Of a DNA stretch of 14,043 bases, positions 1 through 6,371 are shown in pieces. The stretch spans positions 1-14,043 of the forward strand of contig JAUQPV010000037.1 in assembly GCA_030550225.1 (NCBI GenBank), given 5' to 3'. Below the pieces are notes generated by a model. That model saw only the letters and a list, made by a program, of their open reading frames with translations. It searched no databases and was not told where the DNA came from. The position numbers and the translations under genes were made by a program. How positions within the stretch are numbered: the first letter of the stretch is position 1; every line of letters starts with the position of its first letter. The DNA comes from Acidobacteriota bacterium. Its GTDB lineage: Bacteria > Acidobacteriota > HRBIN11.

Positions 1-480
1 CTGGCGACCCTGATGGGTCTACGGGTCCGGGTCCCCTTCCGGGTCGTGCTGTCCGACACGCTGACCCTCCAGGTCCTCCGCTGGTCCGGCGAAGGGGAGG
101 TCTGGAGTCTGATCCCGGCCGGTCGGACGGAGTTTGCCCTGGCCCTCTTTACGAAGGAGGGGGACCGCGTGGTCCGGCGGACAGAGGTTCACCACGGCAC
201 CTGGTATCAGGTCTATCCGGCCCTTCAGGGCGACGACCGGCCGATCTTGTATCCCGAGCCCGGGGTCATCCCACTGGCCGGGTCCCCTCGAGTCGTCCGG
301 ATTCACGAGCGCCATCGGGTCGAGGCCTTGCTGACTCTGGCCCAACGGCCCGGGGCCTTTCAGGAAGCCGTCGAGATTTATGAGGTCCAGCCTTACTACC
401 TGCGACCACCGGACATCCGGCGCGTGGAGACCCTCATTCCAAGCGGGCCCGGGCGTCCTCCAGGACCGGCCGAAGGATAG
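1..480 (+). CDS. Hypothetical protein, 5' end probably outside the window
   Basis: The frame is open from base 1 to a TAG at 478-480. The first ATG is at 13, but no Shine-Dalgarno motif is visible in the 12 bases before it, so the real start probably lies upstream and this is a 3' fragment of about 155-160 residues. I do not recognise the family. The protein is soluble-looking, with no membrane segment. It alternates short beta-type stretches (VRVPFRVVLSDTLTLQVLRW near the N-terminus) with Arg and Pro, and ends in a Gly/Pro-rich tail. Its last 47 bases overlap the 3' end of the convergent kinase gene, so one of the two tails may be over-extended. Codon use (GTC, GCC, CGG) matches the neighbours, which supports a real gene over a shadow. 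Function unknown. Confidence 0.55.
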   Translation: MATLMGLRVRVPFRVVLSDTLTLQVLRWSGEGEVWSLIPAGRTEFALALFTKEGDRVVRRTEVHHGTWYQVYPALQGDDRPILYPEPGVIPLAGSPRVVRIHERHRVEALLTLAQRPGAFQEAVEIYEVQPYYLRPPDIRRVETLIPSGPGRPPGPAEG

Positions 481-1423
481 CTGCCACGTCGGGCTCGGCC
501 GCCAGCTCGCCCCGTAGCAGGTAATCCAGGGTATTCCGCATGGCCGGCAGGTACACCGTCTTGCCCCGCCGGGCGACCTGATAGCCGAAAGTCCCCAAGG
601 CCTTGACATGCCGTTGCAGGGCCGTCTGGACCCAGGCTGTCTCGTCGGGCACCCTGTCGGCGACCTCTGCCCAGAGGGTCCGGACCAGGCTCTCGGGTAA
701 GACGACGTAGCAATCCAGGAGAAGGGACACGGGGTCGTACGTCAGGGGGCCGACCTGCATGTCTTGATAATCGATGACGGCCGACCGGCCGGCCTGGAGG
801 AGGATATTCCGGCTGTGGTAATCCCGATGGCAGATACCCGTCGGTAAGCGATTCAGCCCATCGACGACTTGCCCAAAGCCGGCCCACAGGCGGGTCCGAT
901 CCCGTTCTGAGAGGCGCACCCCGGCCCAGCCCTCCAAAAAGTGATCCTCGAAAAACTGAAATTCGGGGACCCAGCGGTCGTGAAGCCGCCGACGGAATAC
1001 GATCCAACCGTCGTCCCAGGGACCCGCCTGAAGGACTTGGAGCAGACCAAGCCAGGACCGGTATAAGACCTGGACCTGGGCAAGGTCACCGCGCTGGAGG
1101 GCTTCGGCGACCCAGGTCTGGGCCGGCTCACCGGCATCTTCCATCAGGACCCACCGCCGGTTTGTCTCGACGGCCCACAGGGTCGGGACCGGCCAACGGC
1201 GTCGAAGCTGAGCGTAAACGCTGAGCTGAATCGTGAACTGCTCGGCCAGCTCGGGCGGGACGACCATCACGACGGCCGAGAGGTCCGACGACCACGAAAG
1301 CCGGTAAAACTGACGTACAGAGGCGTCCCCCGCCAGGGGCCGGACTTCCGGCGTCGGCAGGCGCCTGACCCGCCAGACGGCAGCCGCTGACTGACACGCC
1401 CATTCGACAAAGGAGAACGTCAT
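434..1423 (-). CDS. Aminoglycoside phosphotransferase-fold sugar kinase, AmgK-like
   Basis: A 329-residue protein with the APH/choline-kinase fold of the COG3178 group. Members include AmgK, which phosphorylates the anomeric carbon of N-acetylmuramate/N-acetylglucosamine in cell-wall recycling. Visible motifs: GDASVRQFYRL (about 32-42), typical of the AmgK nucleotide-binding loop; the catalytic loop CHRDYHSRNILL with D201 and N206; and the metal-binding segment VIDYQD (D218), followed by the GPLTYDPVSLL typical of this group. I chose the ATG at 1423 because homology begins shortly after it. The frame could extend to 1510, but that would add a Gly/Arg-rich leader unlike the family. It lies divergent from the DUF507 pair, with 137 bp between, and convergent with the gene to its left. 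The usual AmgK partner MurU (uridylyltransferase) is not in the window, so the substrate is inferred only from family resemblance. Confidence 0.82.
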   Translation of the reverse strand: MTFSFVEWACQSAAAVWRVRRLPTPEVRPLAGDASVRQFYRLSWSSDLSAVVMVVPPELAEQFTIQLSVYAQLRRRWPVPTLWAVETNRRWVLMEDAGEPAQTWVAEALQRGDLAQVQVLYRSWLGLLQVLQAGPWDDGWIVFRRRLHDRWVPEFQFFEDHFLEGWAGVRLSERDRTRLWAGFGQVVDGLNRLPTGICHRDYHSRNILLQAGRSAVIDYQDMQVGPLTYDPVSLLLDCYVVLPESLVRTLWAEVADRVPDETAWVQTALQRHVKALGTFGYQVARRGKTVYLPAMRNTLDYLLRGELAAEPDVAAILRPVLEDARARLE

Positions 1424-1521
1424 CTTCGGAGCCCCCAGGTCCCAGGTCTCGGATGTCGGTCCCCGTAGAGAATCCCTCCCACCCCCTATTCCGCCTCTCG
1501 CATCCCGCATCCCGTATCGCC

Positions 1522-1527
1522 TACAAT
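1522..1527 (+). promoter_or_regulatory. Candidate -10 box for the DUF507 pair
   Basis: TACAAT lies 33 bases before the first DUF507 start codon and matches the sigma-70 -10 consensus at five of six positions. No convincing -35 hexamer is found 16-18 bases upstream, where the sequence is the iterated word GCATCCC. The position suits a short leader carrying the GGGAACGGGAG ribosome-binding region. Confidence 0.3.
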
Positions 1528-1560
1528 ATCAGGGATAGCCCCATCGAGGGAACGGGAGCG

Positions 1561-1848
1561 ATGCGGCTACCGCCCAAATTGATTGAGATCATCGCCTTCC
1601 GGGTCGTCCAACGGCTCGTCGAGACCGGCGCCATCGTGTGCCGGGACCCCAATGTTCGAGATCAATTGGAGGCAGCCATCGAGCGGGCCCTAACCGAGGA
1701 ATTCAAGCTGGAGGACCAACTCGACGAGGAAGTCCGGCGCATCCTGGCTCAGTATGCGGACCAGATCGACCGTTCTCAGGTCGAGTACCACGAACTCTTC
1801 CGGAAAATCAAGCAACGCCTGGCCAAAGAAAGGGGAATCGTCCTATGA
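1561..1848 (+). CDS. DUF507 family protein, first of a tandem pair
   Basis: A 95-residue protein that opens MRLPPKLIEIIAFRVVQRLV and ends in KQRLAKERGIVL, the pattern of the N-terminal half of the DUF507 family (PF04368), whose function is unknown. It is highly charged and predicted almost entirely helical: an N-terminal helix, a central acidic segment (EEFKLEDQLDEEVRRI) and a basic C-terminal helix. The ATG at 1561 is preceded by GGGAACGGGAG at a suitable distance. An in-frame ATG at 1453 lies in intergenic word-repeat sequence and is unlikely to be used. The stop codon overlaps the start of the next DUF507 gene (ATGA), so the two are very probably translated as a coupled pair and may form a heterodimer. 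That last point is an inference from gene order. Confidence 0.8.
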   Translation: MRLPPKLIEIIAFRVVQRLVETGAIVCRDPNVRDQLEAAIERALTEEFKLEDQLDEEVRRILAQYADQIDRSQVEYHELFRKIKQRLAKERGIVL

Positions 1849-2132
1849 GACGGCTGAGTCGGGAAAAGATCCATCGTCTGGCCGAGATCGTCGTGGACGT
1901 CCTCCAGAAACATCCCGGCGTGACGGTCCGGCGGGACCTTCGTCAACTCCGGTGGGACGTCTTCACCTGGATCGACCAAGTCCTCCAGATGGACGAAGAG
2001 ATGGACGCCCGAGTCCGGGAAAAGCTCAGCCGGGCCTACCGCCACGTCCCTGAGGGGAGTAGCGAGTGGCAAATCCTGTATCGTCGTTTGTACGACGAGG
2101 AACTCCAGGGCCTGGGCAAGTACCGCCGGTAG
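1845..2132 (+). CDS. DUF507 family protein, second of a tandem pair
   Basis: A 95-residue protein, MRRLSREKIHRLAEIVVDVL... ending SSEWQILYRRLYDEEL, matching the C-terminal half of the DUF507 family. In some bacteria the two halves are, to my knowledge, one chain of about 180-190 residues; here they are two genes of equal length. The middle holds a charged helix-turn segment (LQMDEEMDARVREKLSRAY). The PEGSSEW motif near residue 75 is characteristic of the second half. The start ATG overlaps the stop of the first gene by four bases (ATGA), and AAAGAAAGGGGAATCG upstream provides a plausible ribosome-binding region. No enzyme motif is visible. It is followed by 98 bp of non-coding sequence before the convergent ccmB. 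Function unknown. Confidence 0.8.
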   Translation: MRRLSREKIHRLAEIVVDVLQKHPGVTVRRDLRQLRWDVFTWIDQVLQMDEEMDARVREKLSRAYRHVPEGSSEWQILYRRLYDEELQGLGKYRR

Positions 2133-2230
2133 GGGTGGCAGGACGGAATCCCGGTATTGGGTGTTGAGCATGGGGGTCGGGCCTTGTTCGAGACCCCGAT
2201 CTCTGAATACCCAGCACTCCACACCTCTCT
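2133..2230. other. Convergent intergenic region with inverted repeats
   Basis: This gap between the converging DUF507 pair and ccmB carries a 6 bp perfect inverted repeat GGGGTC/GACCCC (near 2172-2202). It is framed by an imperfect outer repeat, TGGGTGTTGAGC on the left against TGGGTATTCAGA read on the other strand at right. The position between two 3' ends suits a bidirectional transcription end, but there is no T-tract, so an intrinsic terminator cannot be claimed. Confidence 0.3.
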
Positions 2231-2962
2231 TCACGCATCCGTGAAGGCCCGGGGGGCCACGAGTAGGACGACGATGAGGTTCAGGAGATTCCCAAGCCAG
2301 AGAAGTCCTAACGGGAGAATCAAGGCCTGGCCCGGATAGTCCTGAAAGACCAGGATTGTTGCCCGGCCGGCGACCATGAAGGTCCCCAGCAGGATCGGGA
2401 ATAGGGCCAGGGGGAACAAGAGACCCCGCTGGCGCGTCTCCATCAGGAGGGCCCCCAGGACGTGGCCTACCAGGACGTATCCGAGAATGGCCGAAAGCCA
2501 CACGAGGAGGAAGCGGCCCAGGCGGCCCTGCCAGCTCCAATCGAAGAATACGGTGAACATGACGAGGACGAAGGCATGGACGCCGGCGATGGCCAAGAAG
2601 TTCGCCAGGACCTTACTCCAGAAAAAGGCGGCCGGCGACGGGAGGCCGGCCAGGACGACGGTATACCCGCTCCGGATGCGTTCGTGCTCAAAGGACTGGG
2701 CCATCAGGACTTGGCCTGTAAACCAGAAGACGACCCACAGGAGGGGCCCCGCCCACTCCCGGGCGGCCCGGGAGCCTGGCTCGACCGAGACGCTCAGAAT
2801 GGCCAGCATCAGCAGGCCGTAGAGGACGACCATCGCCAGGGCTGGCGTCCCGACCGTCAAGAGCCGCCAGTCCTTCCACAGCAGACCGACCCAGTGCGAC
2901 CCCACGAGCCGTCCGCCGACGCTATTCTGGATGGGTTCGCCGGCAGGAATCGACTCTCTCAC
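2231..2962 (-). CDS. ccmB: CcmB-like haem exporter permease (ABC transporter membrane subunit)
   Basis: A 243-residue membrane protein resembling CcmB, which with CcmA forms the ABC transporter of the cytochrome c maturation pathway in the inner membrane. The family opening LLWKDWRLL is at about 27-35. It is followed by about six hydrophobic segments, near 38-57, 66-86, 108-134, 139-161, 166-188 and 204-229. Family-like features include the EPG after the first segment, the PLLWVVFWFTG segment, and an FEHER motif in the loop between segments 2 and 3. I chose GTG at 2962 because GGGAGG sits six bases upstream on the coding strand and because it overlaps the mgtE stop as GTGA. An ATG at 2998 would overlap mgtE by 40 bp. 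The partner ATPase gene ccmA and other ccm genes are not adjacent, which is unusual; a generic ABC-2 type permease is the alternative. Confidence 0.75.
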   Translation of the reverse strand: MRESIPAGEPIQNSVGGRLVGSHWVGLLWKDWRLLTVGTPALAMVVLYGLLMLAILSVSVEPGSRAAREWAGPLLWVVFWFTGQVLMAQSFEHERIRSGYTVVLAGLPSPAAFFWSKVLANFLAIAGVHAFVLVMFTVFFDWSWQGRLGRFLLVWLSAILGYVLVGHVLGALLMETRQRGLLFPLALFPILLGTFMVAGRATILVFQDYPGQALILPLGLLWLGNLLNLIVVLLVAPRAFTDA

Positions 2963-4332
2963 GGACTGCCTCCCAGATGAAAGTCCCGTAACAGCCACTC
3001 GACCACGTTGAAGTAAATCAACAAGCCGGTCACGTCCATCAACGTGGCGATGAAGGGTGAGCTGGTGACGGCCGGGTCCACGCCGAGCCGCCGGAACAAG
3101 AAGGGTAGGACGACCCCGATGAGGTTCGCCGTCAGGGCGATGAGGACCATGGCGACGCCGACCGAGAAGGCGACCAGTGGATTATGACGGAACACGGCGA
3201 TCCGAAGCCAAATGTAGAGACCCATGCTGACCCCGATAAGGAGGCCGACCCAGACCTCTTTCCACAGCACGCGCAGAAAGTCCCGTACACGGATCTGACC
3301 TGTCGCAAAGGCTCGAACGATGAGGGTCGTGATCTGGCTCCCCACGTTGCCGCCCGTCCCGATGAGGAGGGGGATCCAGGCCGCCAAGATGGCCAAACGG
3401 GCGATCAGGTGTTCGTAGTGGGCGATCACCGTCGAGGTCAGGCTTTCGGAGACAAATAGGAGGGTCAGCCAGGCAATACGCTTCTTGTAAAGCTCCAGGG
3501 GTCGGGCCCGGCCGTAATCGATTTCGGAGCCCTCCAAAGCGCTCAGCTTGTAGATGTCCTCCGTGGCCTCCTCTTCCAAGACGTCCATGGCGTCGTCGAT
3601 GGTGACAATGCCGACCAAGCGGTCTTCGGCGTCTACGACGGGCATCGCCAGCAGGTCATACCGCTTCATCAGGCGGACGACCGTCTCCTGGTCGTCGGTC
3701 GTCCGGACAGCGATGACGGCCCGGTTCATGACGGCCTCGATGGGTTCAGACGGCTCGGCTAACAAGAGCTCCCGGAGGGATAAGACGCCAACCAGACGAC
3801 GCCGTTCGTCGATCACGTAGATGTAATAGATCGTCTCCTTGTCGAACTCGACCCGCCGGATGCGGTCCAGGACCTCTTGGACTCGCATGAAAGGCCGGAC
3901 GGCCACATAGTCGGGCGTCATGATCCGACCGGCCGAGTTGGGCGGGTAGTTCAGCAGGGTCAGGGCCTCTCGCCGCTCCTCGGGCGGCAGGAGGCGAATC
4001 AGGCGGGTCACGACCGAAGCGGGCATTTCCTCCAAGAGTTCGGTCCGGTCGTCGGGCGCCATATTCCTTAAGAGTTCAGCGACCTTCTCGTCGGTCAGGC
4101 GGTTCAGGAGGTCTTCCTGTTCCTCGGGGTACATCTCAGCGAACACGTCGGCGGCCTTATCCTTGGGGAGGAGGCGAAACAGGAGGGCCCGATTTTCCGG
4201 TTCCAGGTCCCGCAAGATATCCAGGAGGTCGCTGGGGTAGAGGCCCTGGAGGGCTTCCTTCAACTCCCGGAAGAGGCGCCGCTCCAGCATCTCCTGAACT
4301 TCCAGGGATACGATGTGCATCGCACGGACCAT
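2959..4332 (-). CDS. mgtE: Magnesium transporter MgtE
   Basis: A 457-residue Mg2+-gated magnesium channel of the inner membrane, close to the usual length of about 450. Domain order: an acidic, superhelical cytosolic N domain (about 1-135, with repeats such as LLRNMAPDDRTELLEEMP); two CBS domains (about 136-260), the second containing DRLVGIVTIDDAMDVL; a connecting helix; then about five membrane helices (285-455). The pore signature GTGGNVGSQ is at 325-333, and D433 in LMDVTGLLIYF corresponds to the pore Asp described in the Thermus protein. The ATG at 4332 has GAGGT ending five bases upstream on the coding strand; the ATG at 4320 has none. It is translationally coupled to ccmB downstream. 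A plausible promoter lies at 4420-4449 with a hairpin in the leader. I saw no M-box riboswitch. Confidence 0.95.
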   Translation of the reverse strand: MVRAMHIVSLEVQEMLERRLFRELKEALQGLYPSDLLDILRDLEPENRALLFRLLPKDKAADVFAEMYPEEQEDLLNRLTDEKVAELLRNMAPDDRTELLEEMPASVVTRLIRLLPPEERREALTLLNYPPNSAGRIMTPDYVAVRPFMRVQEVLDRIRRVEFDKETIYYIYVIDERRRLVGVLSLRELLLAEPSEPIEAVMNRAVIAVRTTDDQETVVRLMKRYDLLAMPVVDAEDRLVGIVTIDDAMDVLEEEATEDIYKLSALEGSEIDYGRARPLELYKKRIAWLTLLFVSESLTSTVIAHYEHLIARLAILAAWIPLLIGTGGNVGSQITTLIVRAFATGQIRVRDFLRVLWKEVWVGLLIGVSMGLYIWLRIAVFRHNPLVAFSVGVAMVLIALTANLIGVVLPFLFRRLGVDPAVTSSPFIATLMDVTGLLIYFNVVEWLLRDFHLGGSP

Positions 4333-4394
4333 GGCCGACCTCGCGTGTGTCCCCCCAAGATACGGGATGCAAAATTCAGGACGAGGTCCCGGAT

Positions 4395-4414
4395 GCCAGG
4401 CGTCAGGTCCTGGC
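4395..4414 (-). promoter_or_regulatory. Hairpin in the presumed mgtE leader
   Basis: GCCAGG and CCTGGC form a perfect 6 bp stem with an 8-base loop, 63-82 bases upstream of the mgtE start. If the promoter at 4420-4449 is used, this stem lies at the very 5' end of the mRNA, where it could stabilise it. No riboswitch consensus was recognised. Confidence 0.3.
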
Positions 4415-4419
4415 AGGGG

Positions 4420-4449
4420 ATGATAGACCACGGACCACAGACTTGTCGG
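4420..4449 (-). promoter_or_regulatory. Candidate sigma-70 promoter for mgtE-ccmB
   Basis: Read on the minus strand, CCGACA (4449-4444, four of six to TTGACA) is followed by an 18-base spacer and TATCAT (4425-4420, five of six to TATAAT). This predicts transcription starting near 4413 and a leader of about 80 bases. It is a motif match only. Confidence 0.35.
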
Positions 4450-4520
4450 AGCTATTCGGCTTTTCGCATCGGAGGGCGAGAAAATGGGATTCACCCACAA
4501 GTCGGTGGTCTGGCGTCTAT

Positions 4521-4591
4521 GGTCCCTTGCACTGGGACCTGGGCTTCATCCCGTGCCCCGCACGATGGAGGGACTTAAACGACAGTCCATC
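4521..4591 (-). other. Two hairpins downstream of the TusA-family gene
   Basis: Reading on from the tusA-like stop codon, the first inverted repeat is GATGGA/TCCATC (4591-4586 with 4569-4564), which can also pair internally as GGACT/AGTCC. The second is GGTCCC/GGGACC (4539-4534 with 4526-4521) with a 7-base loop. Neither has a downstream T-run, so they are possible RNA 3'-end structures and not proven terminators. The remaining sequence in the 288 bp gap 4333-4620 shows no gene. Confidence 0.25.
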
Positions 4592-4620
4592 CCGAAATTT
4601 AGGCGGGCGGGTCATGACCT

Positions 4621-4935
4621 TCAACGGGCCGGTGGCTCAGGCCGTCGACGCGGGCTTTGGGTCGTGCGGACGTAGCAGTAGTAAACGTCTTGGTCGTCTT
4701 TCACGATGCCCAGGAGGTCGTTGCGGGTGCTCTTACACCAGGCCACCACGTCCAGGACGACGGCCGGGTCGTCGTTGATGAGGAGGACGACAGCCTGCGG
4801 GGGGAGGTCCTTGACGCGCTCGTTCAGCCGGGCGATGGGCACAGGGCAGAGGAGCCCCCGGGCGTCGACGGTGGCGTCGGGTCGATGGGCCTCCAGCTCG
4901 GCCGGTTCCAAGGGCCCCAGGACTTTCTGCTTCAT
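4621..4935 (-). CDS. TusA/SirA-family sulfur carrier protein
   Basis: A 104-residue cytosolic protein of the TusA (SirA/YedF/YeeD) family. Members carry persulfide sulfur on a conserved Cys for tRNA thiolation, molybdopterin or dissimilatory sulfur transfer. The signature DARGLLCPVPIARL is at 24-37, with C30 as the presumed sulfur-carrying Cys. It is followed by the family's acidic segment LINDDPAVVLDVVAWC, in which a second Cys sits where many members have AWC. The C-terminus (after about residue 90) adds a YYCYVRTT strand and a basic Arg/Pro-rich tail beyond the usual 75-80 residue core. The ATG at 4935 overlaps the stop of the upstream cyclodeaminase-family gene (ATGA), so the two are probably co-translated. 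Which TusA subfamily it belongs to, and its partner, cannot be told from the window. Confidence 0.85.
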   Translation of the reverse strand: MKQKVLGPLEPAELEAHRPDATVDARGLLCPVPIARLNERVKDLPPQAVVLLINDDPAVVLDVVAWCKSTRNDLLGIVKDDQDVYYCYVRTTQSPRRRPEPPAR

Positions 4936-5921
4936 CCCACGCCCACGATGTCGATTTCCAGGCCCACCGCCTGGGTCCGGGCCTTGGTCCACACGACATA
5001 CGCCGACGCGATATCCTGAATGGCCAGGCCGGTCGAGTCAAAGACGGTGACCTGGTCGGGTCGAGTCCGCCCCGGCTTCAGACCGGCGACGATCTCGCCG
5101 AGCTCGGCATAGATGTCCTCCCGCGTGATCAGGCCCCGGTCGATGGGGACGTTGATCTCCCCGCTGTGGACGGCCTGTTCCCAGGAATCGACGACGATAA
5201 GGGCCCGCTGAAGAATGGCCGGGTCCAGCTCTTCCTTGCCCGGGGCATCCGCCCCGATGGCGTTGATGTGGGTGCCGGGCCGGATACCTTCATTTTGAAG
5301 GATCGGCTCCGTCGAGGGCGTCGTCGTCGTAATGATGTCACAAGTGTAGATGTCCTCGAGGCGATTCGAGCCGACGACCCGAAGACCGTATCGTTCGGCG
5401 GCCATCGCGCAGAAGGCGTCCCGTCGGCGCTCGTCCACGTCGAAGGCGGCCAACTCTTGGAGACGGCATACCTGCAGGGTCATCAGAAGTTGGGTCTCAG
5501 CTTGGACACCACAACCGACGAAGCCGATGCGACGACTCTCCGGCCGGGCCAGATACTTGGCGGCGATGGCCCCGGCGGCCCCGGTCCGGAGGGCTGTCAG
5601 CCAGGTCCCGTCCATGATGGCCAGAGGATAGCCAGTCGTCGGGTCGTTCAGGACGATGACGGCCATGACGGTCGGGAGGCCGCGCGCTTTGTTCTGAAGA
5701 TGGACGTTCACGATCTTGACGCCAGTCGCTTCCATCGGCTCGATGTAGGCCGGCATCGTCCGCGAGTCCCCATGATACCGGGGATAGAAGAGATAGCTCT
5801 TGGGCGGCATCTGCGTCTGCTGAAGGCCATGGGCCCGAAAGGCCTCCTCGACGGCCCGCAAAATCTCGTCCGGGTCGGTAATCTGTTCGATGTCTCGGCG
5901 TGTCAGGATTCGAGTCGTCAC
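4932..5921 (-). CDS. Ornithine cyclodeaminase / alanine dehydrogenase (mu-crystallin) family protein
   Basis: A 329-residue NAD(P)-dependent enzyme of the ornithine cyclodeaminase/mu-crystallin family. Members include archaeal-type alanine dehydrogenase, ornithine and lysine cyclodeaminases, and ketimine reductases. Visible: the substrate-binding half with K69 in GVKIVNVH; the LTALRTGAAGAIAAKYLA segment that joins the domains; the dinucleotide-binding loop RIGFVGCGVQAETQ (about 132-145); and AIGADAPGKEELDP, which carries the conserved Asp of the active site. Start choice: GTG at 5921 is preceded by AAGGTGG on the coding strand, and homology begins within ten residues. An upstream in-frame ATG (5987) would add a Gly/Pro-rich leader. 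It overlaps the downstream TusA-family gene by four bases. The exact substrate cannot be assigned from sequence alone. Confidence 0.85.
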   Translation of the reverse strand: MTTRILTRRDIEQITDPDEILRAVEEAFRAHGLQQTQMPPKSYLFYPRYHGDSRTMPAYIEPMEATGVKIVNVHLQNKARGLPTVMAVIVLNDPTTGYPLAIMDGTWLTALRTGAAGAIAAKYLARPESRRIGFVGCGVQAETQLLMTLQVCRLQELAAFDVDERRRDAFCAMAAERYGLRVVGSNRLEDIYTCDIITTTTPSTEPILQNEGIRPGTHINAIGADAPGKEELDPAILQRALIVVDSWEQAVHSGEINVPIDRGLITREDIYAELGEIVAGLKPGRTRPDQVTVFDSTGLAIQDIASAYVVWTKARTQAVGLEIDIVGVG

Positions 5922-6166
5922 GGCCCACCTTCCACTATACGTGAGGCACGAGCTACCCCGTGCCGGGCCGACCCCGGGCGGGCCCATCGATGCGAGACGG
6001 ACCTGCTTTTCATCCCATGGGCATCGGATCGCCCCCCACCATCCAGCAAAGTAACCGGAGGTCCTACCGGCAGGCTCTGCAGGTCACGGCTCCACGCCGG
6101 TCCGCTCGGGATTGGTTCGGCCTCCGAAAAGGGCTAATATATACGGGAGTGCGACAGTTCGGGATT
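5922..6166. other. Left part of the divergent intergenic region
   Basis: No credible gene is seen between the cyclodeaminase-family start and the inverted-repeat region. There is one 6 bp inverted repeat GGCACG/CGTGCC (5945-5950 and 5959-5964) just upstream of the minus-strand gene, which could be part of its 5' leader or an operator. A TAATAT box lies at 6135-6140 with TTGGTT 17 bases upstream; this is a weak promoter match on the plus strand. Confidence 0.3.
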
Positions 6167-6334
6167 CGGCAATTCGGCAGTTCGGGAATTTGGGATAAGG
6201 GCATTGAGTAGATAGGTGGTGAGTAGATAGGGAAGATGGGTATTGGTGGAAACGACCCATTTTCCTATCGCCCTGCCTACTGGTCTAACTGCCTGGCCGC
6301 CGAACGCCCGAATTCCCGAACTGCCGAATTGCCG
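6167..6334. repeat. Long foldback (inverted repeat) with perfect 24 bp arms
   Basis: The arm at 6167-6190 is the exact reverse complement of 6311-6334, with 120 bp between. After one mismatch, GGG/CCC pairing continues inward (6192-6194 with 6307-6309). Further inside, GATAGGGAAGATGGGT (6226-6241) pairs with ACCCATTTTCCTATC (6256-6270), differing by one gap and one substitution, so the whole region could fold into one long imperfect hairpin. Outside the arms both sides carry an AT-rich box (left TAATATATACGG, right CCGTATAATATAG) that is nearly complementary. The left arm is itself built of iterated words: CAGTTCGGGA occurs at 6155-6164 and 6178-6187. There is no transposase and no clear target-site duplication, so this is a palindromic intergenic repeat of unknown nature. 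Confidence 0.75.
6205..6231 (+). repeat. 12 bp direct repeat inside the foldback
   Basis: TGAGTAGATAGG occurs at 6205-6216 and again at 6220-6231, a 15-base period. The second copy leads straight into the inner stem of the foldback. A short slippage-type duplication is the simplest explanation. Confidence 0.7.
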
Positions 6335-6340
6335 TATAAT
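6335..6340 (+). promoter_or_regulatory. Consensus -10 box upstream of the PIN-TRAM gene operon
   Basis: TATAAT sits immediately after the right arm of the foldback, 148 bases before the PIN-TRAM start codon. The -35 position (about 6312-6318, AATTCCCG) is a poor match and falls inside the repeat arm. A separate TTGACA at 6423-6428 is nearer the gene but has no good -10 partner. Initiation at either site is unproven. Confidence 0.3.
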
Positions 6341-6371
6341 ATAGCACAGGCGGGATAGGTTCCCAACACGG

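Noticed and set aside
4333..4620. M-box or other Mg2+ riboswitch upstream of mgtE
   Set aside because: I looked for the conserved M-box segments on the minus strand and did not find them; only simple hairpins are visible.
4347..4778. Plus-strand open frame in the mgtE-tusA gap
   Set aside because: It has no ribosome-binding site and overlaps the TusA-family gene antisense; the translation is low-complexity and Arg/Pro-rich.
5166..6137. Plus-strand open frame (323 codons) opposite the cyclodeaminase-family gene
   Set aside because: Antisense to a confident gene, and its end runs into the intergenic repeat region; composition is of shadow type.
6131..6346. CRISPR array or insertion sequence
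   Set aside because: There are only two inverted copies and one short direct repeat, with no regular spacers, no transposase and no clear target duplication.
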